64,000 nt of DNA from positions 3,649,003 through 3,713,002 of the forward strand of contig NC_037258.1 of NCBI RefSeq assembly GCF_000002425.4. Reading direction: 5' to 3'. A program made the position numbers and the translations under genes. The stretch is from Physcomitrium patens. Taxonomy: Eukaryota; Streptophyta; Bryopsida; Funariales; Funariaceae. The notes under the pieces were generated by a model that was given only the letters and a program-made list of their open reading frames with translations, did no database searches and was not told where the DNA came from. The number at the start of each line of letters is the position of its first letter. Within the stretch, counting starts at the first letter, position 1. Shown piece by piece: positions 23,644 through 35,930 of this stretch.

Positions 23644-24999
23644 ACTCTCGTCGCAACAACGTCACTCCCTGTTACCAATACCGGTACACAACTGGAAAAT
23701 CAACACCACTGGGTAACCGACTCAATCGAACTGTCACTACGAAATTCCTAAACCCGTTCACAATCAAGGCTACCAAATTACAAAGCAAACCCTCGCTACC
23801 GATTTCATAGACAAATAGTTCCTAAGCAAAATTTCCAACCCTAACTCCCACCTTCACTTCTCCAGAAACAGCACCGTCCAACAAACCGCCATGAAAGTAA
23901 ACACTCCAGCGACAGAGCGCCAAAATTCCAGGTCCGCCCCTACCTGACTAACACTTGGGCACACCAGGCCACACCAGCAACGAATCTTTCTGTTCCAGAC
24001 ACGATTAGGGTTGAAGAGAAACAGCGAGGACACGCAACGAAGCACACACACAGAAATCGACGCAGAGAGGTCTTGTGGGTGGCAGAGAGATGAAGGAGTG
24101 GAGCTCCTGTGAGTTCCTCTGCTGCTAGTGGGGCTCTGCCTCAATCCACCTCTTTAGCACTTTACAGCGTGTCTGCTTGCGAGGCCGGAAAGTGAGAGAC
24201 GACAACTTCACTTTTCTGTGCAAATAGTGCAGAAGTGATATTGAGTAAGCTTCCCTGCAGAGGTTAATGGGTGGCAATCAAATTACCAAGTGAGTAGATC
24301 CGCGGTAAATTATTTATGGGCTGGTTTTAGAATACAAAACTAAGGAATCATTGGTCCCTTTTTTCTTTCCATTTTTTTTTGGTATTGTTGGGTAATATAT
24401 TGTAGTGGGTGGATTTTCCCGAACACTTCGTGAAATTATTTTCAGTAATCTGAGAAATCGGAATTTGGTGGAATCCAGGGTTGTTTTAATGCAGATGTTG
24501 ATTAATTGTGCATCCATCTGTTAAGCTGAAGCTTGTTTTTTACCATGCCACATGATCATGACTGTGCTTATTTATAGAAAACGGAAGAGAACATTGGGAG
24601 ATGTGTGTTGGGGGGAATTAAAGTTGGAGGGAACATGTCGACGAGAGCTCCATCTTCAAAGGTTTATTTGCAACAGTGTCAGAATCTGACACTGGACGCA
24701 GTTGCTCTGGTTTTGGATTCGTGCCCCTCCTTAGGGTTTTGCTACTTTCCGCCGAGGACCGGCCGACTCAGCTTCACAGCAAGATCGTTATCCCGGATCT
24801 TTGCATCGTGGCTTATTGCTAGCATCCTATGTAGCTCTCGGCGAGGATGGAGTCGCCAGTGGGATTCGTTCATTGCGCTCACAGGCGGCATTGATGGTTT
24901 TCGTTTTCGAGTTATGCTGTTGTAGAACGTTTGGAAGGAAGTTTCCCAGAGAAGGGTATTGTATTTGGTCGTGATAGTTTTCTTTTGTAACGAGGGGCC
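23644..24999. promoter_or_regulatory. Shared divergent 5' region of ELF4-like and TON2
   Basis: The 1,356 bp between the two start codons must hold both leaders and both promoters. The ELF4 side (23,650-24,150) is CT/GA-rich like a leader. On the TON2 side an upstream frame from ATG 24,635 to a stop at 24,925 (96 codons) lies just before the main start. I did not find a clear evening element (AAAATATCT) or G-box (CACGTG) on reading through. Confidence 0.55.
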
Positions 25000-27900
25000 A
25001 TGGACGCGAATGAGGGAACTAAGGAGGCCGTTGCGCCGAAGGGGCCACCCCCGTCGTCAATGCTCTGGGTTGAGCAGCTGCGGAAGTATGTTGGCTCGGG
25101 CGAAGGGCTTGGATCGGAGGCCGTAACAGGTTGGGGTGTCTTGGAATGAGATCAATGAGGGTTATCGTGATAGGAATGTAACACTGATTATGTGATTCTG
25201 GGTTAGTGGACATTGCCTTGATCGTCTAATATTTAGCTTTCTTAAGCTGAGTTTGTTTCGGTATTAATGTATTCAAATAAGTTTGAAAGGAGATGTAGCT
25301 GTGCAGAAGGTTTCAGCCTGATTGAAGGGTATCCTTGCAATTTAGTTCAGTCGGAATCGTTGAGGAGGAATCTCATTCCAATGATGATTGTGTTCCTGAT
25401 TATTATGTATTTTTAATGTAGAGATGGAGACGAAGAGAATTTTGCTCGAGGCTTACAAGGAACGTCAACAGAAAGCAGCTGCTGCAGGCGCTATTCCCAG
25501 TTTTTACAGAAAGGCACGTCATGGGTTTTATATATTTGGTCGAATCAACTCAATGCTGTCAGCGAAGGGCTTCTTTTCTTTTGGATTTAGAGGTTGGACT
25601 AATGCTCGTGATAGTAAGCATTTGCAGGGGACAGTGGACTTACGTTGATCTCTTTGTTGTTATGGTGGTTCGGATGTTCAACAGAAGCCCTCGGAAAATT
25701 CTGCGGGAATGAAGGTCCAGCGCCTTGCAAAGTTTCGCTTTCTAAAGGTACATGACGACCTAGTATCAATACATTGCTCTTCATTTTTTCATTACTATAT
25801 AAGTATCAGTATTTCGTATGGAAGGAAGATGCAACGAAGATTAATGTCTTTGTTAAGCTGAGGAAATATTGTGTGGATTTTACAATGAACATTTTGGATG
25901 AGAGCTTATCTTTTCAGAGTTTGATTGTGAAACAAATCAGGTGATAACTTATCATCGACTATTTTGCACCTTGTGGGTTAACCCAATCGTGTTTGTGGAA
26001 TTTCAGAAACAAGCAGAGGTCCTCCTGAATGCGGACGATCTGGATACCATGTGGGTTTTGTTGCGTGAGAACTGCAGTGTAGATGAGGCTAGCGGTACCG
26101 AGAAGGTTCGTTTTGTGTATCGGTTGGCTTCAGTTGGCCCCCCTGTCTCCAAAATACTGTTAATGTTTGTCTCCTTTTTGTCGTATGTACGGTCTCTGTT
26201 GAGCCTGCTGATTGAGTTTAACAATCTGATTGAGTTTGGGGTGCAGATGAATTATGAAGACTTCTGTCATATTGCCACTTTATGCACAGAACAAATTGGA
26301 CCTAAGTGCAGGAAATTCTTCTCAGCATGTAATTTCTTGAAGTTCGAGAAGGATGATTTTGGACGCATTGCTATACTTCCTTTCTATCTTTACGTCATGC
26401 GTACGGTAAGTTTGTAATGAACTTATTTGCCTGGGACTCATTTTTCTTTGGATAACATTGAAGTCTACAAGAACAACGCACGCTGTTGTTCCTCGTTCAG
26501 CCTTGCCTTAGTGTATGAACTTGAGATGATGTCGTCCATGCGTAAGGTCATTACTCTGTATATCCTTGATAAATTCTCTCTTAATTTCCAGATGAAGAGT
26601 CTGCCTAGCATGAGGATTAATTTCTTAAATGTACATGTAGTTAGTTTATGAATTTTCTTAACCTTATAACGTCGATTTTCAACTTTGTACCCCATCTAAG
26701 CTTGTATCTTATTCGTTGGACAGGTTTCGTTGACGCAAGCTCGAATCGACATGAGCGAATTGGACGAGGATGGTGACGGTTTTCTACAGCCTCAGGTACA
26801 GCTATTGCTTCTTTTGACGAATGATTTTTGTCAAACTTTCTTTAACTTCCCTGTGAACTTTGCTAAGGCTCCTGAACCTTCGAGCTATGAATGCTCGGCT
26901 AGTTTGAACTCCTTCGAATTACAACTTCCGTAGACTAGAAGCGATTGCTGGTATGAAGCTGAGTCCATTTGGCGTGCAGAACAAGCTGTAATCTATCACT
27001 GCAGTAACCCTAAATCTGACAGTCAGAACTTCTGTGGATTCTAGGAAATGGAGGCTTACATAAGAGGACTTATTCCAAACCTGGCTCAACTACGCAGCAT
27101 CCCTCCTCCTTTTCTGTCTATGTACAGTAGGATTGCTGCTCGAAAGTTCTACTTCTTTTGTGATCCATTGCGACGAGGTTTGTTTTTCCTCAGAAAATTA
27201 CAGTATATGACGGAATTATTTGCACGCCGGGCTAGTGTATGTCATCTTGAATACTTACGTACTAGACGGTTCCAGTTTTTCAGCCCACCACACCTGATTC
27301 TTATTTGATTCACTATAGGATAGTTGGGCTAGCACTCCAACGATATCTTGTAGGCTCTGCTTTCTGAGGCAACTGGTTTGTAAGCTTGGCAAATCTTCGG
27401 ATTAAAACGACAAGGATTGTCGAATGTACTGCCTAAGACAGTACTAGCATACCCATCCAGATTTTGTCAGTATAATTCTAACTTGGTAAATTGCGCAGGT
27501 AAGTTATGCATCAAGAAAGTTTTACTCAGCAATTGTCTAGCAGAACTTATGGAACTTCATCAGGTACATTTTCTACGAGAACTCAGCTTGGTCTGAAGCC
27601 CGCATTTTTATGATACCCCCATTACGCTAACAAGTTTTTCCTGTCATCTTGCCTAGCTGATGGCAAGTGTGCTGAGTTCGTGATTATTGACGGAATGTTT
27701 AGTACGTACAATGTTTTATATGATATGCGATGTTGGTGGTCTTTTACTTGGAGCTCAAATTTAGGAGTCCTTGTCATGATGTTTAATGTATCTGTTTATA
27801 GTTCTGGCCCTGGTGTGCAAACTTGGAAGAGTCGGCACATCAGGTGGTGATTTCTGGAATCTTTAACCTGGGGCTAACAAAATGAATGGTCGGCTATATT

Positions 27901-29505
27901 TCAGGAAACAGAGGAGGAAGGTGGGGAACCTGAGCCTGCTGATAACTGGTTTTCTCTTAGCAGTGCCCAACGCATCTGCGGTATATACTTTATAAACCAT
28001 TCTCTTGCAGCTGCTTTGCACCTACTTGATCTGTAATAATAGTTTTCGAAAAGATTGCAATTTTTGCAGGATGTTTTTGAATGTGTGATTCTATTATCAA
28101 AAGGATGTAGTCACGATTTATGCAAGACTTATAAGTTTAACGGTATTTCCTGTTTTTGAACGATTTGATGCAGATACATTTCTGGGGCTGGATAAGGACA
28201 TGAATGGAACATTAAGCAAGGAAGAACTTCAAGCATATGCTGATGGCACCTTGACTGACATCTTCATTGAGCGTGGTATGTAATATTTTTACTGCAAACC
28301 CGCATAGTTCTCAGGTTTGATTATGGTCATCTACGTTAAATTTACTGCAATAATATTGGATAATACATGAAGATTTTACATCAGTTCGCTGTATCAGACG
28401 CTCTTTACGTTGTAATGTCAGATTCCGTCAGTTATTATCAAAACAATTTCTTTTAGGCAAGCATGCCGTAATGCATTCGGATGTTCATTGGAAAAATTAT
28501 AGGTTTATCCTGACAGTTGGGTTGTTTACAGTGTTTGATGAACATGTGAGAAGGGGCGGTCGAGGAAGTGGGGGCAAAGCTCGAGAGATGGATTTTGAGA
28601 GCTTTCTCGACTTTGTTTTGGCCCTGGAGAATAGGGAAACTCCAGAAGGTTTGACATACTTGTTCAAGTGCTTGGATCTTCAGAATCGAGGCTTTTTGAC
28701 GACAGTTGACGTTCACACTCTCTTCAGGTCTGTTCTCACCATCCCAGAAGACATGTGAATAAGTCAATGAAATTATGACTCATCTTTTGGTGACATTTGT
28801 TGTAGTATCAATAAGAACACACTCATGTGGAAGAAAAGAAGAGTGGCAACTTTCGAGCCATGTTGGCTACTCGATACTCTCTTCCTAAAACACTGTAACC
28901 ACTGGAAATTTCCTGCTTGCATTCCCGGAGTTAGAGTTTGCAAGCCTCATTACTTCCAGACATTGAAAAGATTCAAACTCAAATGTTTGATTCCGGGTCA
29001 TGTATATAAACTCTCCCTCTTGAAGCGGTTAAATTCAGCTTTTGCTAATCAAAGGAGCTCCTAAAAGTCGCTATTTCAGAAATTTAGTGTTGCACTAAAT
29101 GGTGCAATGCAAGTACTGTGAAAGTTCTTACTTCCTTTCTTCATGGTCTAGACAAATGCCTTCCAAGTTAAGTAATTTCTCAGTTTCTCACTTGCAGATT
29201 GATCTGACAATAATCAATTGTTATCTTCTGTGAATTTTGTGTACCTGTTCTGTAGAGATGTTCACCAGAAATGGATTGAAGGTGGAAATTATGACCTATG
29301 CATTGAAGATGTGCGGGACGAAATCTGGGATATGGTGAAGCCTACCGATCCCTTGAGGATAACTCTGGCCGACTTGCTGGCTTGTCGACAAGGAGGCACT
29401 ATAGCCAGCATGCTTACAGATGTGCGCGGGTTTTGGGCACACGATAACCGGGAAAATCTCCTCCAAGACGAGGAAGAAGCTGCTGAAGCTCCAGAGGAAG
29501 AGTAG
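25000..29505 (+). CDS. TON2: TONNEAU2/FASS, PP2A regulatory subunit B''
   Basis: Twelve exons: 25000-25129, 25422-25513, 25685-25747, 26007-26105, 26247-26405, 26724-26795, 27045-27177, 27499-27563, 27905-27980, 28174-28275, 28532-28727, 29256-29505. They join to 478 codons plus stop; Arabidopsis TON2/FASS has about 480 residues and aligns end to end. Two EF-hand loops are visible: D195-D197-D199...E206, and D303-D305-N307...E314. Other hallmarks are MNYEDFCHIA, ILPFYLYVMRT, the FDEHVRRG block and the C-terminal DVRGFWAHDNRENLLQ before an acidic tail. TON2 brings PP2A to the TON1-TRM complex that organises cortical microtubules and the preprophase band. All introns are GT-AG except intron 2, which appears to start with GC (25,514). 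The exon 11 loop is Gly-rich compared with flowering plants. Confidence 0.96.
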
Positions 29506-30800
29506 AGCTTTTTGTAATTGACTTGTCTTAACTTGACTACCTCATTTTGTCCATAAAAAATCTGTTTCTGCAGTCAACAGACATGTGACCTATGGTCTCT
29601 CATCACTATCGACGAAGAATACCCATGAACAGGTGTGAGAGCAGTGTGTATCAATCCCATACGCTGGGTTTTTATCTCTTATGGTCCAAAAGGGACTTCA
29701 GTACATAAAATTCGGGTGTAGAATTTAGTAGTCTTCTTGCAGTGCAGGTTACATTTCAGCAGTCTTTCCAACCTTGTACTGTGAGAATACACTACCATTG
29801 CCGTTGGCATCTAGACATGTTGCTTTTCTGTACAATTATGCTATTTGCCTGGTCATTTTAAACACTTGTCTCTGTGAGAACAAGGTTATTCACTACATTT
29901 TTATCTCTTGATGCTGTGTTGTGATTGCTTTTAGGGAGGAAATAATTGATGTTTGGCTTGTCGAGGCCTTGACATCTATATCGCAGTTAGGTGATTTTGA
30001 AGTACTATTCATCTGCAGTAGTTCTATGTTATTGTGTGATAAATTTCCTAGAAAAAAATACAATTTAAAACATGTTTTGGCTTAAAGACAGTTAAACACC
30101 ATTCTAAATTTAGTTTAAATAATTTGCGTAAATTGTGCCGAAAATAAATATAATTATACTGTTGTAGGTTTTTAATTTTTAGTAAATTTTAGGTGTTACT
30201 GGATCATCTTTTCGTTTTTTCTTTTATTCAGTTTCAATGGTTTGTAGTGAGTAACTATTAATCAATTTAATCAATACGGGACAAGAATATTTATTTCCAG
30301 TTTATAAAGAACTATGAATATACTTGGAGGACTTAAATTATAACCTCAATGAAATACTTACCTCATTTTTTTTTTTATCTTTTCTTTTTCTTTTCTTTCT
30401 TTCATCTGATTGTAACGCTATACGTTATACACGTAGTCACAGTTCAAATACCATCTTTACCTTTTTAAACCAAGGTTTTTCGTGGCATTGTTTGTAAATC
30501 GTGCAAAAAATCTACTCCAAATTGCTTAATAATTTTTTTTAAACAGTAATAAAAATACATGACTACCAAGAAGTACAGGTCCTCATATTCAATAAAAATC
30601 AGAGGCTCTGATTTCTTTTCCAAATCACGACACATTTACTCCACAATTATGAAACACTGGCATTTCAGTAACTCTGGAATAAAGCATATCCACTCAGAGA
30701 GTACAAACACAGACATTGTATTGCACACATTCCAATCCACAAAACAAATTAAACCCACATTCACACTCACACAGCAACAGATTGAGTGAACAGAAAAGAA
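29506..30800 (+). other. TON2 3' region and AT-rich spacer
   Basis: The first few hundred bases after the TON2 stop are probably its 3' untranslated region. No further coding sequence is visible. From about 30,000 the DNA turns AT-rich. Confidence 0.5.
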
Positions 30801-32990
30801 GAATTCCTACACAAAATTGCTAAACCTTTGCCTTCCGATCTGTGACCAGAACCTGGAGGATCACCATAATTGGGAATGCAGATGCTTCATGCGAGATTTG
30901 CAATAAGAAAACCCGCACTGGAGGGTGAGTTGTGTTTTTCGATGCACTCTTCCTGTGACTTTCTTGCAGGATTTGCTGAAGGAACTTGCCAGAATTCTGC
31001 CAAGCATGCATGCCACTGCAGGGAGCCATTCCAGCTACTAGTTGCTGGCAGAATGGACAAACTGCGTGATGTTACTGAGCATATCCACATGGGTGCTGAT
31101 TCCATTGCACCTGCTAGTTAGAAGAAAAGAAAAAAAAAAAGGAAAAGAAACAGTGGCGAAATGGTACCCATGTGTGGTCATGCCGTAAGGGAAGGGGGAG
31201 GAAGCTATGGCGCACACCTTGTGCAACTAGTGATGGTCTCAGCCTCCAATGGTTTGCAGGGCCACCGTGTTTCAATCGATGCAGAATCAAACGTCAACTG
31301 CAACTTGTGTTCAAAGCTTTCTCTCCCCGAGTCTGCTTTATGAAAATTGTTCAACTGGTAAGAGAGACTTCGTTTGTTAGCCTTTCATGCAAACTGTTCA
31401 GAGTTGTGGTACAGAAGCGCCGACAGAAACCTTTTGCAAGCCTGCCATGGAGCCCACGCCATGGATTCGGTCGTCTTTCGCCATGGACATGCTCGTTTGA
31501 TTCGATACGGTACCTGGTAAGCTTCGGCTTAAAGCTCCTAAACTCCTAGCTGAGAGGCGTAGGTGTTGAGGCGGATGATTTTTTGTTGTGTATTTCGCCC
31601 TTCTTCAATAGAGCGACCGAACCTCGAAGGCGAGCAGATGTCGTTCGTGGATCTTTCAGGGAAGAAGAATGGCAAACTGAGATTGTTGCCATAGCGTGTA
31701 GATTGGTTCACAAAACTTCGAACATTTTCATTTGTGCAAAATTGTTTTCATTTTCAGGGGATGTTTATGATATATCACCAATTGGTATTTTCAGGGTACG
31801 CTGTATCGTAGTTGTTGAAGCCTTGACATAGTTGAGCTCTGATCTCCAGACGAAATGATGTACAATGCATAAGCTATTCGTCTTACTTTTCCTAAATCCT
31901 AAGGTCCTTAACTGTAGTCTCGTAGAATGTCGAATTAATGCAGCCGCGAGGAGCAACTATAAGTACATACAAACCCCGCAATCCTCTCGGAGACTGATCG
32001 GGTGATTACTCATTCTGCCACGCTCTTCACGAGCCCTTCATCCCGTCAAACAAATCGCCGCTCCTCATCCTTCAGCTCGATCAGACACCAGATTCCTTCA
32101 TGCAACGTCCCACATCCTTGAATGCCTACCGTTTCTTATCATATCGAAAAAACGTGAATCTCGAGGTGTTTCTGATATTTCGATATGATACCGTGGTGGT
32201 AATTATCATATCGAAAAAACACCACTTCGCAGCCACATCCCAAAGTTTCCGAATCTTACCACATAATTGGTGAGAACCTGATAAGCAATCGAAAAACAAA
32301 CCTTTCTAGACATCATATTTTTGCTGTAAGGGAGAAGGCATCGCCATCAAAGGAGGGAGCATTTCTCGCAGAGCAAACTTCAGTTCTTAGAAACTATACT
32401 GCATTATAATTTCAGAGCTCCCAGATATAGCCCATTGACTTTACTCCTTACCCAACTGGAGGTCGCATCTTCCGCAGGACCATAGTCACACGCAGATTCA
32501 TGCTTCACGACGACAGGTGCTCAGTACTCTCCCACTCAATTCACCCACAGCAAACTCAGCTCGCGAGGATTACGAAGACGAGGTCAAGGTCAGCAGCGTC
32601 ATCTTCAAAGAGCGGTAGTGTTGGGCAGGAGATTCTGAAATGCGAGAAAAGTAGCTCCGATGCAATCGAACCCTGCACAGAGACGCCGCAACAGGTGAGT
32701 GCTGGCTGGGTACAGAGTCAGCCCTTCCTTGGCGGCCTTGGACGCAGAGAGATGGAGAAGCAATTCGGCAGCGTCCAAGGAATCCCAGTCAAAGCGATGG
32801 AGAAACCTCGAAGGGAGTGCCTCGCCCCGCCCCACAACACTGCACAGCGCTGCAATGCGATATTCGTGACCCCGCAAACACTGTGCTCCGTCAACCGCGT
32901 CGTCGCCGCCGCCGCACTCGTCGCGACTTCCAAAACTAGAACCCGCTTTCCCATGTGCGTCGTCTGCTCAGGCAAACCCTAATCCCGTGT
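30801..32990 (-). other. Possible unrecognised gene or long non-coding RNA
   Basis: Base composition matches the gene islands, and splice-like signals occur on both strands. On the minus strand a long pyrimidine tract precedes AACTAG at about 31,106, a strong acceptor. A TTAGGGTTT motif near 32,973-32,981 resembles the telo-box of plant promoters and leaders. On the plus strand a near-perfect donor CAACAG/GTGAGT lies at 32,694/32,695 inside an open frame (32,500-32,982, 160 codons). No protein family can be recognised in any frame, and the strand call is weak. Confidence 0.25.
32138..32223. repeat. Alternative-hairpin inverted repeat
   Basis: ATCATATCGAAA occurs at 32,138-32,149 and 32,205-32,216; its exact reverse complement TTTCGATATGAT lies between them at 32,178-32,189. 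The centre arm can pair with either flank. The right-hand hairpin is extended by GGTGTTT (32,165-32,171) pairing with AAACACC (32,217-32,223), leaving a 6-nt bulge and a 15-nt loop. Confidence 0.8.
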
Positions 32991-34248
32991 TTTTATGTGC
33001 TAAAGAAATTCCCAAATCTAATATCTTCCAAATACTCAAAAAAACACTCCAATTCAATATTTTCTGAATGTCCATGCCCTTTTAATGCACGGCCCCAGTA
33101 GAGTGGACCATTTCCTTGGCACATGGGCCTAAAAGCAGCTCTCTCCTGCTTGGGCCGGGGCTTAGAATGGCGCCTTGGTAGAGCTAGTATGAAGCAGGTA
33201 ACTTGCGCCAAGTCTAGCTTCTACTAGCCACAGGGCAGAGTAGTCGGTAGAAGCCGCGTTTCTCTCTTTGTATCCTACAGGGGAGGGAGGGAGGAAGGTG
33301 TTGGGAGTGGAGGCCCTGAAAAGCTGGTGTGGAGCAAGCAAGTGGATGCCGAGCATGGCTATTGCTGCCCACCCTCCCTGATGCGTGAAGACCATGCTAG
33401 GGTTGTTTCAATAAGTGAACCATACAACCACGGCATCTACTTGCCAGCCATTCCTTTTGGTGCCAATGGGTGCTTATGCTCTTAGAGTTGCACATGATGA
33501 GCGGCTTTGCTTTTTAAACTACTAACTATTTGCTGCCATCCTAGACAAAAAGGACAATTAGAAGTGAATTGTCTTATGTTATAAGGACAATTAAGTATAA
33601 TAGTGTCTTATATTTTGATGAAATATCTTACTTTTGAAGAGGTTTGTGAATGCCCAAGCAAATCTTGGTTTAATATTTTCCAAATACTTAGAGAAGAAAA
33701 TTAATTTTATTTTTCTTCAATACCTAAAAAATCCTAATTTAATATCTTTCAATTGTCTAAGATAGTCCTAATTTAATGTCTACTGAATATCCAAAAAAAT
33801 ATCAATATAATATCTCCCAAGTACCTAAGAAAACCCCAATTAAATATCTCCTAAATGTCTTAGAAAATCTTAATTGAATATCCTCCAAATGTCAAAGAAA
33901 ACTAAGATTTAGTACCTTTTTATATATTTAGGTGATATTTGAATAACTAACTAGACTGAAACCATTATTTTTTGATATCTTAAACTTTAATTGAATACTT
34001 ATAAATATATAGGAAAATTCTGATTCAAATTTTCTTATATAAATTTCATATTTATTTCATTCAAATTAAACATATATAAACATAAATAATAATAATAATA
34101 ATAAGAATAATAATAATAATAAAACAAACGAAGAAAGGAAATAAATATATGTTTAATTGTTAATGTTGATTAAAATCTAATAATAGAAATTGTTAACTAA
34201 CCATTTTTTTAAACCAATGAAAACAATTACTAATATTAAATTCATATG

Positions 34249-34254
<6 letters not shown>

Positions 34255-34290
<36 letters not shown>

Positions 34291-34300
34291 TGCATGCATA
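34255..34300. repeat. (AT)n followed by (GCAT)n
   Basis: About 16 AT units run into three GCAT units. Confidence 0.9.
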
Positions 34301-34937
34301 CCTCATTAAAGATTTTTTTTTGAGTTTGTAATTATCTAAAGCATATTGAGTAGAAATTTTAAGTTTGCAATTAAAATAATAATAATAAATAGAAAGAAAT
34401 AATTTTAAATATAGATTGATAAAAAGATTGTTAGATTTTTTTTTTTTTTTAAGTTTTATACTTTAAACATTTGGGAATTTTTTTTAAAAAAAATCAGTCT
34501 GGTAATTTTGTAAGTATAGAGTTTGATTATTTTGATTTTTTAAACTTTTATGAAAGCACTCAATATTTGATTAATAGCACTTAGATAGTTTTAAGGTTTG
34601 CTCCTCAATAGAATTGACTATGAAATAATTCAAATTGGAACTATATTCAGTTGCAATAAATCATCTTAATAATCTATTTTTAATTTAGATAATTTAACTC
34701 ATGCATCATAAAAAATATTTTAGATAGTATAAAATTAAATAATACATGTGTAAGTTAATTGATTAATTTTTACTAGAATCATACTGTGTGTTTTCCCATT
34801 AAATACATATACAATTTATTTATTTATTAAATAAAATTTTCTTAATTATATTAGTAAGAGTGTGTGCATATGTATAATAAAAAAAAAATGGTATTAAATG
34901 GTATAAATTTTATTTTCTAAAAATTATAAAACTATTC

Positions 34938-34939
<2 letters not shown>

Positions 34940-34981
<42 letters not shown>
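34940..34981. repeat. (AT)n microsatellite
   Basis: About 21 AT units without interruption. Confidence 0.9.
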
Positions 34982-34982
<1 letters not shown>

Positions 34983-35930
34983 TTTAATAGTTTGTACTAA
35001 AATCCATCATCACACTTCTTATAGATTTTTTTTCATCATAATATTTTTCTTTGATCCTATATTATCAAACATGGACTTGGTTAAATAATTTTTCTTTTAA
35101 AATTATAGGCAAGAATAAAGTATATATATTATATTTAACATTGGTTAATTGATATTAAATTTATTTATTTTAAAACAAAAGTTTACAAATTTTTGATTTA
35201 AAAAATATATATTTAATATAAGTCAATATGAGATTTGGTTATTGTTAGGACTTTTTACAAACATTTAACATACTATCGCTTTGAGAACCTTGTAGAGACT
35301 TTGATATACTTTTTATAAAAACTAATATAGACTTTGTTGTACTAATATTCATTTGGAACTTTCTATAGTTTTTAAAAAATATTCTTCAATCTTTTGTAGT
35401 TTCTAAAAAGTCACTATATAAAATAAACCAAACTTCTATAATGCTTCATACTTAGGATGTTCTTTGAAAGTTTTTGCAAGTCATGTATGCCATAGTATAA
35501 ACAAAAGACAAAAATAAAAACACTCTAGACTTGTAAAAACAAATCTTTGAGCATTTTAAATATTAAATTGTTTCTATTCTTAGATCCAATCCTGTCACAA
35601 ATTAAATATATTTATTTTATTCATGTTTTTAGTTCCTTTTACAATACCTTACAGACCCTTAAAATCTTATTAAACCATTTTTAAAATCATTTTTTATTTT
35701 ACAAATTTTTGGTCCTTATATATTTAACACTATTACTCATATGTCATTAATATATTTTTTATACACACACAATGATGGCTATTGTATTTGTATTATTATA
35801 AAAAATTATTCAAAAACGTGTATGAACAACTTGTGAAGCTTAGCACATGGTTTTTCACAAAAGAAATGTACATGAGTACTCCCTATTGCATTGAAAACAC
35901 ACATTTAGTCAGGTTAACGTTTGCATGACG

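Larger units (their letters stand above)
32991..35930. other. Intergenic, AT-rich from ~33,540
   Basis: No gene is recognised. From 33,550 to 33,900 short phrases such as 'TTTAATATCTCCCAAATGCCTAAGAAAA' variants recur every 35-40 bp and look like a decayed tandem repeat. A TAA-type run is near 34,087-34,122, and AT runs lie at 34,255-34,286 and 34,940-34,981. Confidence 0.5.

Noticed and set aside
31009..31035. Similarity to a miR160 target/miRNA (GCAGGGAGCC)
   Set aside because: Only about ten bases match; the ends disagree and no ARF coding sequence surrounds it.
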